Made by a program: the position numbers and the translations under genes
The notes under the pieces: generated by a model
Told to the model about the DNA's origin: nothing
The model's database searches: none
What the model saw: the letters and a program-made list of their open reading frames with translations, nothing else
Origin: Salegentibacter tibetensis
Lineage (GTDB): Bacteria; Bacteroidota; Bacteroidia; Flavobacteriales; Flavobacteriaceae
DNA: 64,000 nucleotides
Direction of reading: 5' to 3'
NCBI RefSeq assembly: GCF_020164485.1
Contig: NZ_JAIQZA010000001.1
Span: forward strand, 166,628-230,627
In this document: positions 35,472 to 45,454 of the stretch, piece by piece
Layout: each line of letters opens with the position of its first letter
Numbering within the stretch: the stretch's first letter is position 1

Positions 35472-36644
35472 TTATTTATTATGATTTTCTTCCAACCAGG
35501 ATTTGTGGTAGGTTTCATCGGCAATTTCCATCGCATCTTCTGTGAGCATTAATGGCTTAAAAGTATCTACCATCACCGCTAGTTCCTCGGTTTCTACCTG
35601 GCCTATACTGCGCTCTACAGCTCCCGGGTGTGGCCCGTGCGGAATTCCCGCCGGATGTAGCGAGATATGGCCGGCTTCAATATCGTTCCTGCTCATAAAA
35701 TCACCGTCTACGTAATACAGCACCTCATCACTATCTATATTGCTATGGCTATATGGCGCGGGGATACTTTCTGGATGGTAATCGTATTTACGCGGACAAA
35801 AACTGCAAACCACAAAAGCATCGGTTTCAAAAGTCTGGTGTACCGGTGGTGGTTGGTGAATTCTACCGGTAATAGGCTCAAAATCATGAATGGAAAAAGC
35901 ATACGGATAATTATACCCATCGTAACCTACCACATCAAAAGGATGTGTTGCGTAAACCATATCAAAGATTTCGCCTTGTTTTTTTATCTTAATCAGGAAA
36001 TCACCTTTTTCATCGATGGTTTCCAATTCGTGTGGCTGTCTTAGATCACGCTCACAAAACGGGGAGTGTTCCAGCAATTGCCCAAACCAGTTTCTGTAGC
36101 GTTTAGGTGTGTAAATTGGTCTCCTTGATTCTACAATAAACAGACGATTGTTTTCATCATCAAAATCAATTTTATAAATAGTTCCTCGCGGAATCAATAA
36201 ATAATCGCCGTATTTAAAATCCAGGTTTCCAAGGTGTGTTCTCAATTTTCCACTTCCTTTATGAATAAAAAGCAATTCATCTGAATCTGCATTTTTATAA
36301 AAATAATCATCGGTAGATGCTTGCGGGGAAGCCAGCGTGATATCAACATCAGAATTAGTCAAAACTACTTTTCTGCTTTCAAGATAATCTGGATTCGGTT
36401 TTACCTGAAATCCTTTAAAACGATAGGATTTTATATTGTTTTCAGCAGCGATTTTCGGTTTTACACTATAACTCCCTTTTACCTCTTTTACCTGGGTTGG
36501 GCGATGTTCGTGATAAAGATTAGAAGACATCCCGTCAAAACCAATAGTACCAAAAAGTTGTTCGTAATAAAGACTGCCATCCGGTTTTTTGAAAACCGTG
36601 TGACGTTTATGAGGAATCTTACCGAGTTTATGATAAAAAGGCAT
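35472..36644 (-). CDS. hmgA: Homogentisate 1,2-dioxygenase
   Basis: HmgA opens the ring of homogentisate to maleylacetoacetate using non-heme iron. The 390-residue cupin-fold protein has the conserved HEHRPTQV-like N-terminal region, ESRRPIYTPKRYRNWFGQLLEHSPFCERD, and the ligand-bearing VVCSFCPRKYDYHPESIPAPYSHSNIDSDEVLYYV and HPAGIPHGPHPGAVE. Its length is a little shorter than the roughly 430-440 residues of many homologues, but it is typical of this Bacteroidota form. It is the first gene of the pair with hppD. Confidence 0.93.
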   Translation of the reverse strand: MPFYHKLGKIPHKRHTVFKKPDGSLYYEQLFGTIGFDGMSSNLYHEHRPTQVKEVKGSYSVKPKIAAENNIKSYRFKGFQVKPNPDYLESRKVVLTNSDVDITLASPQASTDDYFYKNADSDELLFIHKGSGKLRTHLGNLDFKYGDYLLIPRGTIYKIDFDDENNRLFIVESRRPIYTPKRYRNWFGQLLEHSPFCERDLRQPHELETIDEKGDFLIKIKKQGEIFDMVYATHPFDVVGYDGYNYPYAFSIHDFEPITGRIHQPPPVHQTFETDAFVVCSFCPRKYDYHPESIPAPYSHSNIDSDEVLYYVDGDFMSRNDIEAGHISLHPAGIPHGPHPGAVERSIGQVETEELAVMVDTFKPLMLTEDAMEIADETYHKSWLEENHNK

Positions 36645-36835
36645 AATCTGATATTTTTAATTAAAACCTCAATTTCCAAAAGATTATTGAGAATTTGTTA
36701 TTTTTTCCGGTGTTATTTTACCTTAAAACAAATATCGGGAATTTTTAAAGAAACATTCTTAAAACATCTCTAAAAACCGGAAGCAATGAATCAAGAACCT
36801 TGTAGCATTTTATCAGGCAGGAAGTAGAAAAACAC

Positions 36836-39064
36836 TTAAAACCAAAATCCAAGGCTAAAGAACCACTGACTGGCTTTAATTTCAGGAGAATAGGTGTATT
36901 TCACCTCCAAAGGACCTATAAAAGTATCAACCCCGTACCCCAGAGCGTAGCCTGTAAAATCTGGCATCGTAAACCAGTCTCCAGAGGAATATAACTTATT
37001 CCCCACATTAGCAATGTTGGCACTCGCAATCAAATGGTGTTTTCTAAAGATCTCATAATCCAACTCCACAAGACCTTTAATATAACTATCTCCCGAAAGG
37101 CTTATAAAATCATAACCATAAAATGGAACAAAATTATTGATTAGGTTATTTCCATATCCTCCCAGGAAGAAATCGAGGGTATTTACTCCGTCGCTTCCTA
37201 TTTTAAACCCTGCTTCCGATACAATTCGGGCAGAAAATTTATTGATAGGAGAAAACGCATAGCCCAGAGTACCTTTTGCAATGGAAAATTCAGCAAAATC
37301 ATTATTAAAATCTGAGGAAAACAGATAAACATGAAAATCTCCATCAAAATAAACTCCCCGGGAGGGAAAGTATTTATTATCGTAAGAGTCGTATTTTAAA
37401 TAACCGAAAGCACTATAGTAATGGCTGTTTTCAAAAAGTGTGTTATCATCAAACTCAGGATTTGGATTATTTAAAGTTTCCGAAGCAATCCTTAAATATT
37501 TATGCTCGGCTCCCAGGCCGAAAGAGAAAACCTGTTGAAATAGAGTCTCTGCATAAAACTGATTGGTAAAATCCCGGTAATCTATATCTATCCTGTTCAC
37601 CCCAATATCTTCCAACTCTGCATTTTCGCGGGCAAAATCGAAAGAAACCGTATGATCAAAATTATTATAGCGGGATTTAAAACCAATACTCCAGTAAAAA
37701 CCTTTATCGATATAATAATCAAAATTATACCGAAATTGTTCCCCAACCACTACATCCAGAGAAGCAACATCGTTAGAAAACAGCAGGCTATTTCGAGTAT
37801 AGTTAATTAAGGCCCCTATTTTATAAAGTTCATCATAATGCAAGCCCAAGCGTAATAGGCTTTTATTTTCGCTCTCTTCCATTTTCATGGCCAGGGTATA
37901 AAGACCATCGTCATTATTTGGAATTAATCGATAATTAACTTTATTGAAATTACCTGTTGCAGAAAGGTTATTAATACCTCTATTAAGATCTTCAAATGTA
38001 AAATGCGTAAAATAATTGAGTCTTAATTTCCCCATTATATAGGACCGCGGATAGGTATTATTACCTTCCAGCGTTAGCGTGCTTATTTGAAGAGTATCAA
38101 TCTTAAACATCACAACTTCCTGCCGTTCGGCACTTTGTCTTTCAGCAAGCTTTTCAAGTTCTTCTCTCCTTTTGAGCGAAGCTACCCTTCCCGAGTCTAT
38201 AATGGCCTTACCTTTTTCAAAAGATAAAACCGAAAACGGACTAATATCTGGCTTAATATAAATATCCGTCTTAGGAATTTTTTCCTTCATTTCACTTATT
38301 GTGCGGAAATTGCTAATTTGGGTAAGAATATCAAATACATTTCGCAATTCTTCCCTATTTACCAGGCTATCCTGAACATCTACACCTATAATTACCTCAG
38401 CCCCTCTTTTTCTGAGTTCCTCTACCGGATAATTATTCGCAACCCCGCCATCGGTAAGCAATCTTCCGTTGAGACTTACCGGACTAAAAAGTGAAGGAAT
38501 TGCCCCACTCGCAGAAACCGCCTGCGCCAGGGAACCTTCATCCAGGATCACTTCTTCCCCAGTTTCCACATCGGCCGCTATACAGAAAAACGGAATAGGC
38601 AATTCGCTAAAATCATCCACATTTCCCAAATGCATAGTAAGTTGGGAAATTAGATTGTAAATATTCTGGCCCCGGGAAAGCCCAGAAGGAAAACCAATTT
38701 TAAAATTATCAAAAGGCAAACTAAGCGCATATTTTTCTGAATCTTCTTTTTCATAAAAAGATTTTGCACTACGCGGAATATTATCCTGAATTAATATATT
38801 GAAATTGGTCTCGTGAAAAATTGAATCTAACTGGTGTGCTGTGTAACCAGAAGCATACAAACCCCCAATTATTGCCCCCATACTACTCCCCCCAATATAA
38901 TCTATTCTAATTCCCGCATCTTCAATTACTTTAAGAGCACCAATATGTGCAAGCCCTTTTGCACCACCTCCACTTAGAACAAGACCCACTTTTAAATCTT
39001 CCTGCTGCTGGGAAATACCAGGAAGGGTCAAAAGCAGAAAAATTAAAAGCAATAGTTTTTTCAT
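36836..39064 (-). CDS. Patatin-like phospholipase fused to an Omp85/BamA-type barrel
   Basis: This 742-residue protein has a signal peptide (MKKLLLLIFLLLTLPGIS), a patatin domain with oxyanion loop SGGGAKG (residues 31-37), nucleophile GGSSMG (Ser61) and catalytic Asp205 in TDGGVANN, then a POTRA-like region (about 310-390, LTLEGNNTYP) and a C-terminal surface-antigen barrel (about 400-742) ending WFFSLGFWF. This is the layout of PlpD-type type Vd autotransporters, in which the barrel carries the lipase to the surface. The ATG at 39064 is used; the 39100 start lacks a signal peptide. It follows uvrC by 60 bases. Confidence 0.9.
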   Translation of the reverse strand: MKKLLLLIFLLLTLPGISQQQEDLKVGLVLSGGGAKGLAHIGALKVIEDAGIRIDYIGGSSMGAIIGGLYASGYTAHQLDSIFHETNFNILIQDNIPRSAKSFYEKEDSEKYALSLPFDNFKIGFPSGLSRGQNIYNLISQLTMHLGNVDDFSELPIPFFCIAADVETGEEVILDEGSLAQAVSASGAIPSLFSPVSLNGRLLTDGGVANNYPVEELRKRGAEVIIGVDVQDSLVNREELRNVFDILTQISNFRTISEMKEKIPKTDIYIKPDISPFSVLSFEKGKAIIDSGRVASLKRREELEKLAERQSAERQEVVMFKIDTLQISTLTLEGNNTYPRSYIMGKLRLNYFTHFTFEDLNRGINNLSATGNFNKVNYRLIPNNDDGLYTLAMKMEESENKSLLRLGLHYDELYKIGALINYTRNSLLFSNDVASLDVVVGEQFRYNFDYYIDKGFYWSIGFKSRYNNFDHTVSFDFARENAELEDIGVNRIDIDYRDFTNQFYAETLFQQVFSFGLGAEHKYLRIASETLNNPNPEFDDNTLFENSHYYSAFGYLKYDSYDNKYFPSRGVYFDGDFHVYLFSSDFNNDFAEFSIAKGTLGYAFSPINKFSARIVSEAGFKIGSDGVNTLDFFLGGYGNNLINNFVPFYGYDFISLSGDSYIKGLVELDYEIFRKHHLIASANIANVGNKLYSSGDWFTMPDFTGYALGYGVDTFIGPLEVKYTYSPEIKASQWFFSLGFWF

Positions 39065-39124
39065 TTTTATAATTTTAATCCCATTTGGTGAATATATCAC
39101 AGGCTTCCCACTATCATGCTGGTT

Positions 39125-40921
39125 TTATTTTTTTGATTGATAATGATTGTAAATTATCCCAGCTTTGGAAACCCCAATAACCTCAGCGAGCTCTAATTCT
39201 GATGCTTCTTTTATACGTTTTACCGAGCGAAATTGTTTTAATAATTCTACCACGGTTTTTTCACCAATACCCGCAATTTCTTCCAGCTCGGTATTTAACG
39301 CGGTTTTACTTCTTTTGTTACGATGAAAAGTAATTCCGAACCTATGCGCTTCATTTCGAAGCTGCTGAATAATTTTTAATGATTCAGACTTTTTATCTAA
39401 ATAAAGCGGAATAGTATCTCCCGGATAGTAAATTTCTTCCAGTCGCTTTGCAATACCAATAATGGCTATTTTCCCACGTAAACCTAAGATTTCCAGCGCC
39501 TTCACTCCCGAAGAAAGCTGCCCCTTTCCGCCATCTACGATAATAAGCTGAGGTAAATCCTCTCCTTCATTCAGCAAACGTTTGTAGCGTCTAAAAACTA
39601 CCTCTTCCATGGATGCGAAATCATCTGGCCCTTCCACGGTTTTGATATTAAATTTACGATAATCCTTTTTGCTTGGTTTCCCGTTTTTGAAAACAACACA
39701 AGCCGCCACAGGATTTGTTCCCTGGATATTGGAATTATCAAAACATTCTATATGCCGCGGCTCTACGTTTAGCCGAAGGTCTTCCTTCATTTGTGCCATG
39801 ATTCGCTTCACATGCCTGTCTGGATCTACAATCTTCATTTGTTTAAAACGCTCCTGTCGGAAATATTTCGCATTTCGAAGCGATAGATCTACAATCTTCT
39901 TTTTATCGCCCAGCTTCGGAATAGTTACTTTCACCTCTTCGCCGGCATCAATTTTAAAAGGCACATAAATTTCTTTTGAATTAGAACTGAAACGCTGCCG
40001 TATTTCGGTAATTGCCAGTTCCAAAAGCTCGTCATCGGTTTCCTCCAGCTTTTTCTTCATCTCTATAGTATGCGACCTTATAATGGCTCCGTGAGAAAGC
40101 TGAAGAAAATTCACATAACCATAACCTTCATCTGAAACTATAGAAAATACATCAACATTGGTGATTTTTGGATTAACCACCGTAGATTTAGACTGGTAAT
40201 TCTCAAGAACATCTATTTTATTTTTAATACGCTGGGCATCTTCGAACTCCATTTTTTCGGCATGTTCTTTCATTTGCTCTCTAAATTGCTGCAGGGAATC
40301 TTTAAAATTCCCTTTCACAATTTGCCGAATCGCTTCGATATTGCTGTTGTATTCTGCTTCATCCTGTTTTGCTTCACAAGGGCCTTTGCAATTTCCTAAA
40401 TGATATTCCAGACAAACTTTATATTTTCCCTGTCTTATTTTTTCTTCGGAAAGATCATAATTGCAGGTTCTAAGTTTATAAAGTCCTTTAATAAGCTCCA
40501 GTAAGGTATTTACGGTTTTAAAACTGGTAAAAGGTCCGTAATATTCGCTGCCATCTTTTATTAATTTTCGGGTAGGAAAAACCCTCGGGAAACGTTCATT
40601 CTTAATACAAATCCAGGGATAGGTCTTATCGTCTTTCAGCATTACATTAAAACGCGGCTGATGCTTTTTGATAAGATTATTCTCTAAAAGTAAAGCATCG
40701 GTTTCTGAAGCCACCACAATATGCTTTATCTCTTTGATTTTTTTTACCATCACACCAATCCTGTGACTATCGTGACGCTTGGTAAAATAGGAAGTAACCC
40801 TTTTTTTAAGGTTTTTGGCTTTCCCTACATAGAGGATCTTTCCGTTCTTATCATAATACTGGTAGACTCCGGGACTATTGGGCAGGGTTTGTAATTGTAC
40901 TTCTAAAGCTGGCGTTTCCAT
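39125..40921 (-). CDS. uvrC: Excinuclease ABC subunit C
   Basis: UvrC makes the two incisions in nucleotide excision repair of damaged DNA. The 598-residue protein has the GIY-YIG domain (SPGVYQYYDKNGKILYVGKAKNLKKR, about 13-95), a cysteine-containing region LEYHLGNCKGPCEAKQ, the UVR domain (about 205-240), the RNase H-like incision domain (CFDNSNIQGTNPVAACVVF and LIIVDGGKGQLSSG with its aspartates) and C-terminal helix-hairpin-helix motifs (IAGIGEKTVVELLKQF). Its neighbour downstream is the patatin gene. Confidence 0.96.
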   Translation of the reverse strand: METPALEVQLQTLPNSPGVYQYYDKNGKILYVGKAKNLKKRVTSYFTKRHDSHRIGVMVKKIKEIKHIVVASETDALLLENNLIKKHQPRFNVMLKDDKTYPWICIKNERFPRVFPTRKLIKDGSEYYGPFTSFKTVNTLLELIKGLYKLRTCNYDLSEEKIRQGKYKVCLEYHLGNCKGPCEAKQDEAEYNSNIEAIRQIVKGNFKDSLQQFREQMKEHAEKMEFEDAQRIKNKIDVLENYQSKSTVVNPKITNVDVFSIVSDEGYGYVNFLQLSHGAIIRSHTIEMKKKLEETDDELLELAITEIRQRFSSNSKEIYVPFKIDAGEEVKVTIPKLGDKKKIVDLSLRNAKYFRQERFKQMKIVDPDRHVKRIMAQMKEDLRLNVEPRHIECFDNSNIQGTNPVAACVVFKNGKPSKKDYRKFNIKTVEGPDDFASMEEVVFRRYKRLLNEGEDLPQLIIVDGGKGQLSSGVKALEILGLRGKIAIIGIAKRLEEIYYPGDTIPLYLDKKSESLKIIQQLRNEAHRFGITFHRNKRSKTALNTELEEIAGIGEKTVVELLKQFRSVKRIKEASELELAEVIGVSKAGIIYNHYQSKK

Positions 40922-41099
40922 CTCCCCAAAGGTAGAATTTATTATGCGTAGCTATAAAAATTGCGGGGCCTTGTAGATGTTAAATTTGTATTAAATGAGC
41001 TCCAAAATTCGGGTTAACTACCTTAGTAGTGGGCTTAAGCGCTTTAAATTTTATAATTTCTATAAAAAGATTAGTTGTGTATTTTACTACCTTGCGCTT

Positions 41100-41525
41100 A
41101 TGAAGAAAACAGTAATTGGGCGTTTTGACAAAGCAGATTTTCCTGCATTGCATTTAAACGATATCGCTATTAAAATTGATACCGGCGCTTATACTTCATC
41201 TATTCACTGTGAAAATATAGTTGAAAAAGATGGAGTTCTGGAATGTACCTTCCTTGACGAAGAGCATCCTTTATACAACGGAAAAAAATTTACTTTTACA
41301 GATTATGATATCGTTTTTGTGCGTAGCAGTAACGGAATAATTCAAAAAAGATATCAGGTAATATCTACCATTAAAATTTTTAATAAGGTCTATAAAATTT
41401 CGCTTTCTTTGTCGTCCCGACAGGAAATGAGGTTTCCGGTACTAATTGGCCGAAAATTCCTTACTAAAAAATTTATCGTGGACACCGAATTAACTGACGT
41501 TTCTTACAATATTAAACAAAAATGA
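41100..41525 (+). CDS. RimB-like retropepsin/zinc-protease family protein
   Basis: This 141-residue protein belongs to the family labelled ATP-dependent zinc protease (PF05618), whose fold is retropepsin-like. The motif [13 protein letters not shown] (Asp27) corresponds to the aspartic protease DTGA. The ATG at 41100 was chosen because the 40995 extension is out of family and hydrophobic-aromatic without being a signal. In Pseudomonas the homologue RimB acts with the RimK ligase, and here its stop overlaps the rimK start by four bases, a strong sign of joint function. Confidence 0.85.
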   Translation: MKKTVIGRFDKADFPALHLNDIAIKIDTGAYTSSIHCENIVEKDGVLECTFLDEEHPLYNGKKFTFTDYDIVFVRSSNGIIQKRYQVISTIKIFNKVYKISLSLSSRQEMRFPVLIGRKFLTKKFIVDTELTDVSYNIKQK

Positions 41526-42394
41526 AAATAAAAATCCTTTCGCGTAATAGCCATCTTTATTCTACAAAACGCCTTGTAGAGGCCGCTACCAAACGCAAAC
41601 ACGAAGTAGAAGTTGTTGACCCTCTAAAATGTGACATCGTAATTGAGAAACGTAAACCCAATATTTATTATAAAGGCGGTTATATTGAAGGTGTAGATGC
41701 CGTGATACCAAGAATTGGGGCTTCGGTTACTTTTTATGGTACCGCAGTGGTGCGACAGTTTGAAATGATGGGTGCATTTACCACCACAGAATCGGAATCT
41801 CTGGTTAGAAGCCGTGATAAACTTAGAAGTTTACAGGTACTTTCCCGGGCAAAAATTGGATTACCAAAAACTGTTTTCACCAATTATTCCAGGGATGTTT
41901 CCGGAGTTATTAAACAGGTTGGAGGTACGCCTTTAGTTATAAAATTACTGGAAGGAACCCAGGGTGTTGGTGTTGTTTTAGCCGAAACCAAAAATGCTGC
42001 AGAATCTGTTATTGAAGCTTTTAATGGCCTACAGGCTCGTGTGATTGTTCAGGAATTTATTAAGGAAGCCAAAGGTGGAGACATTAGGGCTTTCGTAGTA
42101 GATGGTCATGTGGTTGGCGCGATGAAAAGACAGGGGAAAGAAGGTGAATTTAGATCCAACCTTCACCGTGGCGGTAGTGCTGAAGTAGTAGAACTCACCG
42201 ATGAAGAAGAAATTGCCGCAGTAAAAGCTACCAAAGCAATGGGACTTGGGGTTGCGGGGGTAGATATGCTACAAAGTGCTCGTGGGCCACTAATCCTGGA
42301 AGTTAATTCATCTCCCGGATTGGAAGGCATTGAAAAAGCCACCGGTAAAGATATCGCCAAAACCATAATAAGATATATTGAAAGGAACGTTTAG
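41522..42394 (+). CDS. rimK: RimK-type alpha-L-glutamate ligase
   Basis: This 290-residue ATP-grasp enzyme resembles RimK, which adds glutamates to the C-terminus of ribosomal protein S6 in E. coli. Visible features are [30 protein letters not shown], the ATP-binding [42 protein letters not shown] and the metal-binding [11 protein letters not shown]. Overlap with the RimB-like gene and a three-base gap to the next gene place it in a dedicated cassette. Whether the target is S6 or another protein or a peptide cannot be read from the sequence. Confidence 0.9.
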   Translation: MKIKILSRNSHLYSTKRLVEAATKRKHEVEVVDPLKCDIVIEKRKPNIYYKGGYIEGVDAVIPRIGASVTFYGTAVVRQFEMMGAFTTTESESLVRSRDKLRSLQVLSRAKIGLPKTVFTNYSRDVSGVIKQVGGTPLVIKLLEGTQGVGVVLAETKNAAESVIEAFNGLQARVIVQEFIKEAKGGDIRAFVVDGHVVGAMKRQGKEGEFRSNLHRGGSAEVVELTDEEEIAAVKATKAMGLGVAGVDMLQSARGPLILEVNSSPGLEGIEKATGKDIAKTIIRYIERNV

Positions 42395-42397
42395 CCT

Positions 42398-43378
42398 ATG
42401 GCAAAAATAACCAGTGACAATGTTCTGGAAATACTTGGCGAACAGGTAAAGCCGGGAAAAAGCGCCACGATTAATTTCAATATGGCTAAACTCTACACCA
42501 CTACTTCAGTAGAGGTACCGGTAATTATTGAGCGTTCTAAGAAACCCGGCCCGGTAGTTTTAATTACCGCAGGTATTCACGGCGATGAAATAAACGGGGT
42601 AGAAATCGTTCGGCAAATTATCTCTAAGGGCATCAACAGACCGCAGAAAGGGACCATTATTTGTGTTCCCGTGGTTAATATTTTCGGCTTTCTGAATTTA
42701 CGCCGGGAATTCCCCGATGGCCGTGACCTAAACCGAATGTTTCCCGGAACAAAACACGGTTCCCTGGCCAGCCGATTCGCATTTCAGTTCGTAAAGAATA
42801 TATTACCTCTGGCTAATTTTTGTTTGGATTTTCATACCGGTGGTGCCAGTAGATTTAACGCGCCCCAAATACGGGTAAAACGCGGCGATGAACAAAGCCT
42901 TAAATACGCACGAATTTTTGGTGCACCATTCACCATTTACTCCAAAACAATCACCAAATCTTATCGCGAGACCTGTGCTAAAAAAGGAATTCCGGTCTTG
43001 CTTTTCGAAGGCGGAAAATCTATGGATAGCAATCGCGATGTAGCCAAACACGGGGTTGAAGGCGCTATGAGAATTTTAAGTTTTTTGGAAATGCTTCATC
43101 CCAAATTTGATTATCCCGATGCAATTACCGAAACAGTGATAATTGAAAATACCAACTGGATGCGCGCAAAGTACAGCGGCCTTTTGCACATGAAAATTCC
43201 CTGTGGAAAACATGTTGAAAAAGGGGAATACATTGGTACTATTACCGATCCTTATGGTAAATTCAGGCATAAAATTAAGGCTGTAAACACCGGGTATGTA
43301 ATCAATATAAATGAATCCCCTATTGTTTACCAGGGCGACGCAATTTTTCATATTTCAGCACCACCAAAAGATGAGTAA
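42398..43378 (+). CDS. Succinylglutamate desuccinylase/aspartoacylase family (M14-like) hydrolase
   Basis: This 326-residue zinc hydrolase of the M14 AspA/AstE group has the metal motif ITAGIHGDEINGVE, a conserved RDLNRMFPG, the second-ligand LDFHTGGASR and a C-terminal biotinyl-lipoyl-like beta domain (about 240-326, ENTNWMRAKYSGLLHMKIPC). Such enzymes cleave N-acyl amino acids or C-terminal glutamate-type bonds. It follows rimK by three bases, so the cassette may both add and remove amino acids; this pairing is inference. Confidence 0.85.
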   Translation: MAKITSDNVLEILGEQVKPGKSATINFNMAKLYTTTSVEVPVIIERSKKPGPVVLITAGIHGDEINGVEIVRQIISKGINRPQKGTIICVPVVNIFGFLNLRREFPDGRDLNRMFPGTKHGSLASRFAFQFVKNILPLANFCLDFHTGGASRFNAPQIRVKRGDEQSLKYARIFGAPFTIYSKTITKSYRETCAKKGIPVLLFEGGKSMDSNRDVAKHGVEGAMRILSFLEMLHPKFDYPDAITETVIIENTNWMRAKYSGLLHMKIPCGKHVEKGEYIGTITDPYGKFRHKIKAVNTGYVININESPIVYQGDAIFHISAPPKDE

Positions 43379-43940
43379 GGCCGAATTACGAAAAAAATAC
43401 AAAGCTTTACGCTTAAAACTTTCTGAGGATAAAATAGAAGAACTCAGTCTGGAAATTGCAAACCAATTGCTGCAATTGCCGGTTTGGAAAAAAGAATTTT
43501 ATCATCTTTTTCTAAGTATCGCCCAGCAAAAAGAAGTGGACACCGAAAACATTCTGCATATTCTCCAGGGAAAAGACAAAAACGTCGTCCTTTCTAAAAC
43601 CAATATTACAGAGCATAAATTAGAGCATTTTTTACTTACCGATACCAGCGTAATAAGAAAAAATCGTTGGAATATTCCGGAACCTGAAGGTGGCATTCCC
43701 ATTCCCCCTCAACAAATAGATGTAGTTTTTGTTCCCTTACTGGCTTTTGACGAGGAAGGGCATCGCATTGGTTATGGCAAAGGTTTTTACGATACTTTTT
43801 TAAGTGAATGCAAACCAGGGGTTATAAAAATTGGACTTTCCTTTTTTAGGGCTGAACCTGCTTTTAAAGAAGTATTCAGCAGTGACATTCCGTTGGATTA
43901 TTGCGTAACACCCGGCAAAATATATAGCTTTAAAAATTAG
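43371..43940 (+). CDS. 5-formyltetrahydrofolate cyclo-ligase
   Basis: This 189-residue enzyme converts 5-formyl-THF to 5,10-methenyl-THF with ATP, rescuing folate. It has the N-terminal KAELRKKYKALR basic helix, the folate/ATP-binding FVPLLAFDEEGHRIGYGKGFYDTFL and the C-terminal FSSDIPLDYCVTP. The ATG at 43371 overlaps the preceding stop by eight bases; the longer 43311 frame lies within that gene. It may simply be riding in the rimK operon. Confidence 0.92.
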   Translation: MSKAELRKKYKALRLKLSEDKIEELSLEIANQLLQLPVWKKEFYHLFLSIAQQKEVDTENILHILQGKDKNVVLSKTNITEHKLEHFLLTDTSVIRKNRWNIPEPEGGIPIPPQQIDVVFVPLLAFDEEGHRIGYGKGFYDTFLSECKPGVIKIGLSFFRAEPAFKEVFSSDIPLDYCVTPGKIYSFKN

Positions 43941-43988
43941 GGATTTAGGAAGTATTCCGTTATTTTTAACAAAACTTTCACCCCCTTA

Positions 43989-45437
43989 ATGCTAAACGAC
44001 CTTCAATTAAACAGCATTCTTGAAGATTTTGATATCGCTTACTGGAAGATCAATCTTCTAAATAAAGAGGTGAGCTGGTCAGAACATTTTGACACCCTCA
44101 TTGGTAAACCCGAGTTTTCTGAATCCCATTTTGAATATTTTTTAAAGGAAATTCTGCACCAGGATTATCGTTACGATTTCAGGCTTTATTTCGATAAACT
44201 AACCGAAGAAAATGAAGCCTTTAGCATAGAACTTAAACTGAAACTCAGCAATGGAAAATACCGCTGGTTTGAATGTAGAAATCTAAAAAATAAAGAAAAT
44301 AATAAGGAAACGGCGGTGCTGCTATTCGTTAATATTCATCAAAGCAAACGAGACCAGTACACCATTGAAGAAAACTTCTTTTATTACCGGGAAACGGCTC
44401 AAATGACTAATACGGGCGGTTGGTATATTGACACCCTGAACAAAAATATTTACTGGGATAATGTAACCAAAAAGATAACTGACTGCCCGCTGGATTACCA
44501 ACCCCCGTACGAGGAACATTTCCGATTTTACGCGCCTGAAGAACATCCTGTAGTAATGTCGGCATTTGAAAAATGTGAAAAATATGGTATTCCGTTTAAG
44601 ATAGAATTAAAAATGAGAAATCTTTATAACAAAGATTTCTGGGTGCGTGCAACCGGAAAACCGGTTTATAACGAAGATCAGGATATAATCGGGATTCGCG
44701 GAGTTTTTCAGGATATAAACGAACAAAAGGTAAACGAACTGAACCTGCAGAATTCATTAGATATTATTGCAACGCAGAATTCCCGCTTATTTAATTTCGC
44801 GCATATTGTATCTCATCATTTGCGTTCCCACAGCAGTAATCTTTGCCTTATTGTAGAATTGCTAAAAGAGGCCAAAACAGACACCGATAAAATTGAGTTA
44901 ATTCCTAATGTAGCAGATATTTCTGAAAATTTGGATCTGGCCATAAACCAGTTAAATAATATCGTAAATAAACAATCGATTTTGCGCAAAGAACGGCGAA
45001 TTGTCTCCTTCGAGAAAGCACTAAGTGGGGTAATGGCTTCAACTTCTTCTTTAATAAATCGGGAAAATGCAAAAATCGTAGCTGAATTTCACGCCTTAAA
45101 AGAAATTAGCTATATCCCTGAGTATCTTGAAAGTATTTTGCTAAATTTAATCACTAATGCTATAAAATATAAACATCCGGGCAGAAAACCGGTTATTTAT
45201 ATTCAAACTTATGTCAAGAACGAAACTCCGTTTTTGGAGGTTAGTGACAACGGTTTAGGCATTGACCTGGATCAATATGGTGATAAGATGTTTGGGATGT
45301 ATAAAACCTTTCATAAGAACCTGGATTCGCGTGGAATTGGACTTTTTATAACTAAAAACCAGGTAGAAACACTTGGGGGTTCAATCTCGGTAACCAGCAC
45401 TGTAGATGTAGGCACTACATTTAAGATTAAATTTTAA
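43989..45437 (+). CDS. PAS-domain sensor histidine kinase
   Basis: This 482-residue soluble kinase has no signal peptide or membrane helices. It has two PAS-like folds (about 10-118 and 125-248), a phosphoacceptor helix with FAHIVSHHLRSH near residue 275, and an HATPase domain with LLNLITNAIKYKHP (N box), VSDNGLGID (G1) and RGIGLFITKNQVETLGG (G2). The first PAS ends in ENNKETAVLLFVNIH, and the second in GVFQDINEQKVNEL. It is 17 bases ahead of a single-domain response regulator, its presumable partner. The signal is unknown. Confidence 0.9.
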   Translation: MLNDLQLNSILEDFDIAYWKINLLNKEVSWSEHFDTLIGKPEFSESHFEYFLKEILHQDYRYDFRLYFDKLTEENEAFSIELKLKLSNGKYRWFECRNLKNKENNKETAVLLFVNIHQSKRDQYTIEENFFYYRETAQMTNTGGWYIDTLNKNIYWDNVTKKITDCPLDYQPPYEEHFRFYAPEEHPVVMSAFEKCEKYGIPFKIELKMRNLYNKDFWVRATGKPVYNEDQDIIGIRGVFQDINEQKVNELNLQNSLDIIATQNSRLFNFAHIVSHHLRSHSSNLCLIVELLKEAKTDTDKIELIPNVADISENLDLAINQLNNIVNKQSILRKERRIVSFEKALSGVMASTSSLINRENAKIVAEFHALKEISYIPEYLESILLNLITNAIKYKHPGRKPVIYIQTYVKNETPFLEVSDNGLGIDLDQYGDKMFGMYKTFHKNLDSRGIGLFITKNQVETLGGSISVTSTVDVGTTFKIKF

Positions 45438-45454
45438 AAATTAAACTAATTCTC

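Noticed and set aside
36321..36773. 150-codon plus-strand frame
   Set aside because: It is mostly antisense to hmgA; composition is that of a shadow frame (rich in Phe, Ile, Lys) without domain features.
40995..41099. N-terminal extension of the RimB-like protein
   Set aside because: The 35 extra residues do not fit the family or a signal peptide; the ATG at 41100 gives the standard start.
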